A stretch of 64,000 nt of DNA from positions 1,709,338 to 1,773,337 of the forward strand of contig NZ_JAKLUA010000001.1 in the NCBI RefSeq assembly GCF_022012435.1. The letters run 5' to 3'. This document shows positions 58,687 through 64,000 of this stretch, piece after piece. Both the position numbers and the translations under genes were made by a program. A model generated the notes under the pieces. That model had not been told where the DNA came from. It saw only the letters and a program-made list of their open reading frames with translations, and did no database searches. The DNA comes from Bradyrhizobium zhengyangense (GTDB lineage: Bacteria; Pseudomonadota; Alphaproteobacteria; Rhizobiales; Xanthobacteraceae). Every line of letters starts with the position of its first letter. Position 1 is the stretch's first letter.

Positions 58687-59616
58687 TCATTTCGCGTATT
58701 CGAGCCGCCAGGCGCCGGGCGAGGCGCCAACGGCTCTTCTGAAGGTCGCGGTAAAATGGCTTTGGTCGGCAAAGCCACATGCGAGCGCGATGCTGGCGAG
58801 GCTCATTTTCCCGTCGATCAGATGGCGCTTGGCCGCTTCAACGCGCTGCAAGATCAGGTATTGATGCGGCGGCAAGCCGGTCGACTGTTTGAAGGCGCGG
58901 GCAAAATGCTTGGCCGTGAGTCCAGTCAACTCGGCCAGATCGTCCAAGCAAATGTCGTTCGCGAGATGTTCGGCAATGAAGTCGCGGGTCTCCTGCAATT
59001 GGCGCGGAGACAATCCGCCCATCCGAGACGTAGCGCGTCCATGCGGCCAATGATGTAAACGTATCAGCCAGTCGACCAACAGGAGCGCGCGGCCTTCCAT
59101 CTCGAGCGATGTGGCGGGAATGCGCGAGTCGAATGCCCGCCGGAGATACTCGAAGGTCAAAGCATGCAGTGTCTTCTCCGGCACGAACGACAGGTCGTCG
59201 CGAAGGCGTGCGACGAGCGCCGGAACATTTTCTGCTTCGGAAGCCCTGCCAAGTAGAGCATCCGGCAAGAACACTTGTCCGAACTTGATGCTTCCGTGAG
59301 CCAGATAGCGCGTCCGGGCGCCTTTGGGCTGAAGGGTGAAATCGCGGCCGGGCCCACTGGTCCGGACGACCCTGCGATTGTGATCTTCGACGGCCGCGCC
59401 GTGGAGACGCAGCCCGATCACCGTCTCGGGGGTGGTCGTCCAGGTCGATTCCTCGATGCCGGTGGAGCAATTGTGCAGAAGCGCCGGCGCCAGCCATCGT
59501 TCTCGCGCGCCCTTGACTTGAACGATTCCAACGCTGCTGCCCGCAAACGCCAAAATGTGCGGGTTGGCTTCGTCGGACGCTTCCGTCGGGACTTCACTCT
59601 TCTGGTCTTGCGCCAT
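58687..59616 (-). CDS. AraC-family transcriptional regulator
   Basis: The 309-residue protein has an N-terminal ligand-binding half and a C-terminal double helix-turn-helix (ANDICLDDLAELTGLTAKHFARAFKQSTGLPP and MSLASIALACGFADQSHFTATFRRAVGASPGAWR in order). The ATG at 59616 is preferred over a TTG two codons upstream. It may control the esterase gene downstream; no operator could be identified. Confidence 0.88.
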   Translation of the reverse strand: MAQDQKSEVPTEASDEANPHILAFAGSSVGIVQVKGARERWLAPALLHNCSTGIEESTWTTTPETVIGLRLHGAAVEDHNRRVVRTSGPGRDFTLQPKGARTRYLAHGSIKFGQVFLPDALLGRASEAENVPALVARLRDDLSFVPEKTLHALTFEYLRRAFDSRIPATSLEMEGRALLLVDWLIRLHHWPHGRATSRMGGLSPRQLQETRDFIAEHLANDICLDDLAELTGLTAKHFARAFKQSTGLPPHQYLILQRVEAAKRHLIDGKMSLASIALACGFADQSHFTATFRRAVGASPGAWRLEYAK

Positions 59617-59710
59617 GAGCAAACTTCGGGCTTTTGCGTCGATAGAACGACTTTAGTCGAAGTGTCCGCCTGAATGCCTGACGAAGCCGTGAACGAGCGC
59701 GTACTCGCGC

Positions 59711-60925
59711 TCACGATATCTGGCGCTTCGGCGGAGCCGTTCGCGCCCAGGCCAGCGCGAGCGGTCCGACCGCAATTCCGGCCGCGAGCACGATGAAGAC
59801 CAGCAGCCAGCCCCGCGCACTCTGCGGTCCGCCTGCTGCGTCGAGCGCCGCGCCTGTCCCCCAGGCGCCGAGGGCAGAGAGTCCGAAGCCGACGGTGGAA
59901 TGCAGGGCCAGCGTGGCGCCACGATGCTCGGAAATGGCCGCAGCGGACATGCCGGCCGTTAGCGCGCCGGAGTCGGCCGGCACCGTCAGGCCATAGATCA
60001 TCAGCAGCAACGCAAGCACCCATGCGGGCGCGGTCGCGTTGAAACCGATGACGATCGCGACACAGGCCGACGCGAGCATCACCACCGTGATGGCGCGATG
60101 TCGTCCGAATTTCAATGCGGCCTCGTTGCCGAGGATGCTGGCGGGCATCGAGATCACCGCGAAGCAGAAGCTCATCAGCACGGGCGTCAACCACGAGGGC
60201 GCGCTTTGATGCGCAACGACGAAGGTCCAGAAGCCGACCAGCCAGGTGCGGATGCCGTAGAGCTCGAAGCAATGCGCGCCATAGCCGAAGATGTATCCGA
60301 GCGCCTCGCGGTTGGCGAAGACGGGGACGAAGTTGAGCAATCGTCCTGCCTTCGGGACAGGGCGCTGCTCCCGCATCAGAAGGCACGCCACAACCATCGC
60401 GATGGGACCGAAGCCGGTCACGACGAAAGCAGTCCGCCATCCCCAACGATCGGCGGCGACTTGCGCCACCAGGAACGACAGGCCGACACCAACCGAAAAG
60501 CTCGACGTATACAATGTGACGGCCCGCGAGCTGTCGCCGGCTGGCAGCCGGTCCGTCAACGCCTTCAATCCCGGCATGTAGGCGCCGGCAAATCCGAGGC
60601 CCGCAATGCACCAGATCGCAGTCGCCGTCCAGAACCCTTGCGCGAAGATACCGAAGGCCACGGTCGCAAGTCCGCTGACGACCGAGCCCCAGAGCAGCAC
60701 AAGCCGCGCATCGATGCGATCGGTCAGCGTCGTCAGCAAGGGCACCGCGAGCATGTAGCCGAACGCGTAACCGCTCGCCATCAACCCGCCCTCCGCTGCG
60801 GAGAGGTCCCATGCGGGCATCAGATGCTGCGCGAGATTTGCCGACAGCGTGACATGCGGCAACAGATTGCCGACCTGTCCAATGCACATCACCGCGATGA
60901 GAGACCGACCGCTCAGACTACGAAT
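59711..60925 (-). CDS. MFS exporter in the ArsR-linked operon
   Basis: About 400 residues form 12 membrane helices. The best ribosome-binding site in front (AGGAGGGGGG, about 60931-60940) is followed five bases later by ATT at 60925, which would be an unusual start codon. The next ordinary starts are GTG 60892 and ATG 60889, which fall inside the first membrane helix. The long frame up to 61198 overlaps the flavoprotein gene and lacks coding character at its start. It follows the flavoprotein gene after 49 bp, so export of a metalloid product is likely by context. Confidence 0.78.
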   Translation of the reverse strand: MRSLSGRSLIAVMCIGQVGNLLPHVTLSANLAQHLMPAWDLSAAEGGLMASGYAFGYMLAVPLLTTLTDRIDARLVLLWGSVVSGLATVAFGIFAQGFWTATAIWCIAGLGFAGAYMPGLKALTDRLPAGDSSRAVTLYTSSFSVGVGLSFLVAQVAADRWGWRTAFVVTGFGPIAMVVACLLMREQRPVPKAGRLLNFVPVFANREALGYIFGYGAHCFELYGIRTWLVGFWTFVVAHQSAPSWLTPVLMSFCFAVISMPASILGNEAALKFGRHRAITVVMLASACVAIVIGFNATAPAWVLALLLMIYGLTVPADSGALTAGMSAAAISEHRGATLALHSTVGFGLSALGAWGTGAALDAAGGPQSARGWLLVFIVLAAGIAVGPLALAWARTAPPKRQIS

Positions 60926-60974
60926 AGCTTCCCCCCTCCTACGACCAAAACGACGGCGCCCGAACCGCCACGGC

Positions 60975-62342
60975 TTAGGCGCAACCACAGCCGGATGCGC
61001 CGGCCTTCTTGGCCGTTTCGTCGGCGCTACAGCACGCCGACGCCTCTTCCTTCGCCGGCCCGCCGCAACATCCCGCAGCCCCTGCTGTCTCGACGCCGGC
61101 GCGCGTGCAGACGCCGGTTTCCGGCAGCACAAGTTCGACTCTCGCTGCGGCCTTCTTGTCGCCAGCGATGTCGGCCGCGATCGAGCGGACCTGCTCATAG
61201 CCGGTCATCATCAGGAAAGTCGGCGCGCGGCCGTACGACTTCATGCCGGCCGAATAGAAGCCCGGCTCATCATGCGCGAGCTCGCGTGCGCCGTGCGGGC
61301 GCACGGTGCCGCAGCTGTGCTCGTTGGGATCGATGAGCGGCGCCAGCGCGACCGGCGCCTCGATGGCCGGATCGAGCCGCAGGCGCAGCTCGGACAGAAA
61401 CGAAAAGTCGGGACGGAAGCCCGTCGACACGATCAGTTCGTCCACGACCACGCTTCGTGCACCGCAGCAGGCGCCGGCCGAAATCTTCAGGCGGCCTTCG
61501 GACTCCGTGAGATGCGTGACGCCGAATTCAGTCTCGACCGCAATCTTTCCGGAGGTCACGAGCGCAGCAAAGGCACTTCCAAGTGCGCCGCGCGCCGCAA
61601 GCTTGTCGTTGCGGCCGCCGCCGAAAGCTCTTGCCGGATCGGCGCCGCGCACAAGCCAGACGGGCTGTGTCCCCGGCACCTCGTCGGCGAGACGTGCAAG
61701 ATCGATCAGCGTGCCGACCGCGGAATGGCCGGCGCCGAGCACGGCAACTTTCTTGCCGGCATATCTGGAACGTTGGGCGCCGCACACATCGGGCATGCCA
61801 TAGGCGACGCGGTTGGCGCACTCAGCTTCGCCGATCGCCGGCAGGCCGTTGCTGCCGGCTGGATTGGGAGAGAACCATGTGCCCGACGTATCGATCACGG
61901 CATCAGCGCGCAGAACCTCCGGCCCCTTGCCGTTCTGATAGCGGATTTCGAAAGGCGCCTGCTCTCTGCCCTTCGTCTTCGCCTTGTCGAAGCCGACGCG
62001 GCTGATGGCCGAGACCCGGCTGGACGTGCGGATCACGTCACGCAATGGCGTTCGCGTCGCGAGCGGCTTGAGATATCCCTCAAGCAGCTCGCCACCGGTC
62101 GGATAGGCCTGAGGGTCCGGCGAATTCCAGCCCGTCGGCGCGAGCAGACGCGCTGCGGCCTTGTCGACATTGTATTCCCACGGCGAAAACAGCTGGACGT
62201 GCTGCCACTGGCGGATCGCATGTCCCGCCTCCGGCCCGGACTCCAATACGATGGGTGACATGCCGCGTTCGAGCACGTGTGCAGCTGCTGCAAGGCCGAC
62301 AGGCCCCGCCCCGATGATCGCTACCGTCTTTGCATCGCTCAT
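60975..62342 (-). CDS. FAD/NAD(P)-binding oxidoreductase with Cys-rich tail
   Basis: The 455-residue flavoprotein has an N-terminal FAD motif (VAIIGAGPVGLAAAAHVLERG) and a second nucleotide motif (VAVLGAGHSAVGTLIDLA), the layout of flavin monooxygenase/ArsO-like enzymes. Its last 35 residues are Cys-rich: CCGG, then ACC, then GCGCA, which suits soft-metal or As(III) binding. GGGAG precedes the ATG. It lies between an ArsR regulator and an MFS exporter in one operon, so a role in metalloid modification or detoxification is inferred. The exact reaction is unknown. Confidence 0.82.
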   Translation of the reverse strand: MSDAKTVAIIGAGPVGLAAAAHVLERGMSPIVLESGPEAGHAIRQWQHVQLFSPWEYNVDKAAARLLAPTGWNSPDPQAYPTGGELLEGYLKPLATRTPLRDVIRTSSRVSAISRVGFDKAKTKGREQAPFEIRYQNGKGPEVLRADAVIDTSGTWFSPNPAGSNGLPAIGEAECANRVAYGMPDVCGAQRSRYAGKKVAVLGAGHSAVGTLIDLARLADEVPGTQPVWLVRGADPARAFGGGRNDKLAARGALGSAFAALVTSGKIAVETEFGVTHLTESEGRLKISAGACCGARSVVVDELIVSTGFRPDFSFLSELRLRLDPAIEAPVALAPLIDPNEHSCGTVRPHGARELAHDEPGFYSAGMKSYGRAPTFLMMTGYEQVRSIAADIAGDKKAAARVELVLPETGVCTRAGVETAGAAGCCGGPAKEEASACCSADETAKKAGASGCGCA

Positions 62343-62357
62343 GTCGTTACTCCCATC

Positions 62358-62376
62358 ATTCTAGAATCATCGAATA
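62358..62376. promoter_or_regulatory. ArsR-type operator before the flavoprotein gene
   Basis: ATTCTAGAATCATCGAATA shares the CTAGAAT-NNN-CGAA core with the site at 62749 before the ArsR gene. It lies 16 bp upstream of the flavoprotein start codon, between the two genes. It suggests a second binding site of the same repressor. Confidence 0.5.
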
Positions 62377-62390
62377 AGCTCGCAAAAAAA

Positions 62391-62720
62391 TCAGGCGGCC
62401 GATTGAGCGCCCCCGCATCCGACTTCGTCCGCGCAGCACTCCGCCGCCAGGAAATCCACTAGCCCACGCATCGCGTCGAAGTTCGCGTGACAAACGAGGG
62501 TCGTGGATTCGCGGACCTGGCTGACAAGCCCGACCGCGACCAGCGACTTGATGTGGTGAGACAGCGTCGATGCCGGGATTTTCAGCTTCTCTTGCAAGCG
62601 GCCGACCGGCATGCCGGAGTGTCCTGCCCGAACCAGGGCGCGATAGATCTGGAGCCGGGTCCGGTTACCCAAAGCTTCCAGGCGCGCTGCTGCATCGTCG
62701 ATCTTCATGACGAGCAACAT
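62391..62720 (-). CDS. arsR: ArsR/SmtB-family metalloregulator
   Basis: The 109-residue winged-helix repressor has LEALGNRTRLQIYRALVRAG and the recognition segment KIPASTLSHHIKSLVAVGLV. Its C-terminal AECCADEVGCGG carries a Cys pair plus one more Cys, a possible metalloid site, in place of the ELCVCDL site of plasmid ArsR. ATG 62720 follows GGGACGGG; ATG 62708 is an alternative. It heads the operon with the flavoprotein and MFS exporter. Confidence 0.85.
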   Translation of the reverse strand: MLLVMKIDDAAARLEALGNRTRLQIYRALVRAGHSGMPVGRLQEKLKIPASTLSHHIKSLVAVGLVSQVRESTTLVCHANFDAMRGLVDFLAAECCADEVGCGGAQSAA

Positions 62721-62748
62721 GCGCCCGTCCCGATCAGCTTGTCAACGG

Positions 62749-62770
62749 TATTTCTAGAATGTTCGAAATA
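62749..62770. promoter_or_regulatory. ArsR-type operator upstream of arsR
   Basis: TATTTC (62749-62754) and GAAATA (62765-62770) are perfect 6-bp arms around TAGAATGTTC, giving an imperfect longer repeat. It is 28 bp before the arsR start. The CTAGAAT-NNN-CGAA core recurs at 62358. Confidence 0.55.
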
Positions 62771-62890
62771 TTGGCGCGGCGCCCGATTTCAGAATTGTCG
62801 ATCCAGGAAGCTGGTGCTCATGCTGATGCCAGCTTCTGCCCCTGTCGGTCGGGCCGATCCAGGATCACCCGACAGCACGGGTTCCAGGAA

Positions 62891-62912
62891 CAACTTGATA
62901 TTTGTTAAGTTG
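62891..62912. promoter_or_regulatory. Inverted repeat before the 34-residue peptide gene
   Basis: CAACTT (62891-62896) and AAGTTG (62907-62912) are perfect arms with a 10-base spacer, 28 bp before the ATG at 62941. It is a candidate operator or overlaps the promoter. Confidence 0.4.
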
Positions 62913-62940
62913 ATACTGCGCCATCGCAAGGGGGCGCGCT

Positions 62941-63045
62941 ATGCAAGAAGACGATTTATCCGGCAAGGCAGAGCGGGCGCTCGTGACGGTTGCACTGGGC
63001 ACCGCGATGCTCATCATCTGCCTTGGGTCCTTGCTGTACAGATAA
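62941..63045 (+). CDS. 34-residue single-span membrane peptide
   Basis: The frame encodes a charged N-terminal part (MQEDDLSGKAERA) and one hydrophobic helix (LVTVALGTAMLIICLGSLLY) ending in Arg. An AAGGGGG ribosome-binding site lies 8 bases before the ATG, and an inverted repeat lies further upstream. It is short, so it could be missed by gene finders. It may be a regulatory or stress peptide; there is no family match to offer. Confidence 0.55.
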   Translation: MQEDDLSGKAERALVTVALGTAMLIICLGSLLYR

Positions 63046-63099
63046 GCCGCGCTCTCGCGGATGGATGACCTCGCGACCGGCCGCCTGCGCCGTGTCGTC

Positions 63100-63525
63100 C
63101 TACCGCTCCTCGGTCGGATGCACCCATTTGTACGGCGTGATGCTCCGCGTTTCCGTCAGCTTGATCATGTGGACGGGCGGTGCGGTCCGTCCCTTGCGGC
63201 ATGACCGGCACTTCAGCGAGGCCTCCAGCTTCCAGATCGGCGTATCGCGGGGACGGCGGATCGCATCGAGCGGCAGGCTCGCGCGTGCCTTGCACCTAAT
63301 GCACTCGACCTCGAGCCAGCCAAGGCCGCCGTTGAGACATTGCCCGATCGTCGGTGATGGCTGCGAGGGACCGCCGTAACCTTCCATGCGCACCGACCAG
63401 GCCTCGGCCTCGGCACGATCGGCCTCGCGCACCGCCTTCTTCGCCTCCTCGCGGGCATGCTTGGCGGAAATCTCCGCCCCCATGATGCGGCCGCTCCAGA
63501 TGACCTCGCGTGATTTGGTGCTCAT
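63100..63525 (-). CDS. Hypothetical zinc-ribbon protein
   Basis: The 141-residue protein has a helical charged N-terminal part (AEISAKHAREEAKKAVREADRAEAEAW) and a zinc-ribbon-like second half with two C-x-x-C pairs (VECIRCKARASL and LKCRSCRKGR) about 35 residues apart. The ATG start is at 63525. A role in binding nucleic acid is possible but unsupported. Confidence 0.65.
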   Translation of the reverse strand: MSTKSREVIWSGRIMGAEISAKHAREEAKKAVREADRAEAEAWSVRMEGYGGPSQPSPTIGQCLNGGLGWLEVECIRCKARASLPLDAIRRPRDTPIWKLEASLKCRSCRKGRTAPPVHMIKLTETRSITPYKWVHPTEER

Positions 63526-63890
63526 GCCGCGATCAAAGCAACGTGACAGCGCGCTTGCAAATTATCGATTGCTAGTGGGTCAGATCTATTCGTCGCTACT
63601 GCGTGTCGTGGGTGTGGACAAGTGGCGGCATCGATTCCATGGCGAAGCCGATCTCGAAGACCATCAACACCGCAGCCGCGTGATGGCCTGCGTGTCGCGC
63701 GGCGATCAGGATGGAAGGCAGCGTCAATCAAGGTGAGAGAGTTTCGCTGGGCTCGTGACGTAGGGAGGGCGTAGCCCGACCGGAGTTACGAGCCCCAGCG
63801 TCGGCGCGATCCCGAGGAGGACCGCGCCGACTGGTGATCGCGGCCGGCGGGGTTATGCAAGTGGTTCTTCCGCCAAGAGGAATCACTCGC
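63526..63890. other. Gap with long hairpin before the transposase gene
   Basis: The 365 bases hold no convincing gene; the frames present are shadows without ribosome-binding sites. The main structure is the hairpin at 63745-63800. This stretch should contain the left end of the insertion sequence, but no clear terminal repeat was recognised. Confidence 0.4.
63745..63800. repeat. Long imperfect inverted repeat near the IS element
   Basis: CGCTGGGCTCGT (63745-63756) pairs with ACGAGCCCCAGCG (63788-63800) with one bulged base, around a GGGC/GCCC inner pairing. It may be a dispersed repeat into which, or beside which, the IS element landed. Confidence 0.4.
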
Positions 63891-64000
63891 GTGCCCGGCC
63901 GACACATCACAGATCACCAGATGAGGCTCTACATGAAGTACCGTCAGACCGATAGCCCGCCAGTGGCGGCGGCCAAGGCATCATTCAGTGCGTCGACCGC
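63891..64000 (+). CDS. istA: IS21-family transposase IstA, 5' end
   Basis: Only the first 36 or so codons are present before the window ends. The N-terminus (PGRHITDHQMRLYMKYRQ, then PVAAAKASFS) matches the helix-turn-helix start of IS21-type IstA transposases. The GTG at 63891 is preceded by AGAGGAA; an in-frame ATG at 63855 is the alternative. The rest of the element and its IstB helper would lie to the right. Confidence 0.75.
   Translation, partial: MPGRHITDHQMRLYMKYRQTDSPPVAAAKASFSAST

Noticed and set aside
63522..63731. Minus-strand frame of 69 codons upstream of the zinc-ribbon gene
   Set aside because: It starts far from any ribosome-binding site and is rich in Arg, His and Pro as expected for a shadow frame.

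Overview
The window is high-GC alphaproteobacterial chromosome and looks like Bradyrhizobium or a close relative (Nitrobacteraceae, Hyphomicrobiales). The reasons are the gene order cycHJKL (cytochrome c maturation) - degP - response regulator - histidine kinase - glnE, the fdsGBACD formate dehydrogenase operon, a FeuPQ-like two-component pair, a PleC-like kinase, FNR/FixK-type anaeroboxes, and interspersed multi-stem palindromic repeats bounded by GTCATTCC/GGAATGAC. This is inferred from gene content and order; no database was searched.

Layout. 1-8000: the 3' end of a fumarylacetoacetate-hydrolase-family gene, a coiled-coil membrane protein with an internal duplication, small exported proteins, a nitronate-monooxygenase-like flavoenzyme, a quinone oxidoreductase and a CDF cation transporter with extra C-terminal domains. 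8000-17600: a PleC-like kinase, then a LysR regulator divergent from the NAD-dependent formate dehydrogenase operon, with a 9-bp-arm palindrome between them. 17559-29100: glnE and its upstream kinase, a two-gene AT-richer cassette (small helical protein plus cytoplasmic-type subtilisin-like protease), an OmpR-type regulator, DegP and a chemotaxis receptor. 29200-37900: cycHJKL, two uncharacterised genes, a FeuPQ-like pair and a 51-residue membrane peptide.

38100-47600: Ku, a Flp pilin, an overlapping three-gene operon (archaeal-type AMP/thymidine phosphorylase, PRPP-synthetase-like protein, beta-CASP metallo-RNase) and a convergent P-type ATPase. An anaerobox-like site lies before both the operon and the ATPase. 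47700-57100: a ThDP enzyme, a membrane alpha/beta hydrolase, an EmrB-type exporter, a YcgN-type cysteine-cluster protein, a class A penicillin-binding protein and a DUF1214/DUF1254 pair. 57300-64000: an exported esterase, an AraC regulator, an ArsR-controlled flavoprotein plus MFS exporter (probable metalloid resistance), a 34-residue membrane peptide, a zinc-ribbon protein and the first codons of an IS21-type transposase.

The most interesting items are the protease cassette that separates a response regulator from the kinase normally next to it, and the anaerobox-associated AMP phosphorylase / PRPP synthetase / RNase operon, which could link RNA breakdown to phosphoribosyl recycling under low oxygen. 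Other notable sites are a perfect TTGAC-N4-GTCAA palindrome before cycH, paired ArsR-type operators, and cell-cycle-type sites (CtrA-like, clustered GANTC) before the PleC-like kinase. No CRISPR array, rRNA or tRNA gene was seen.
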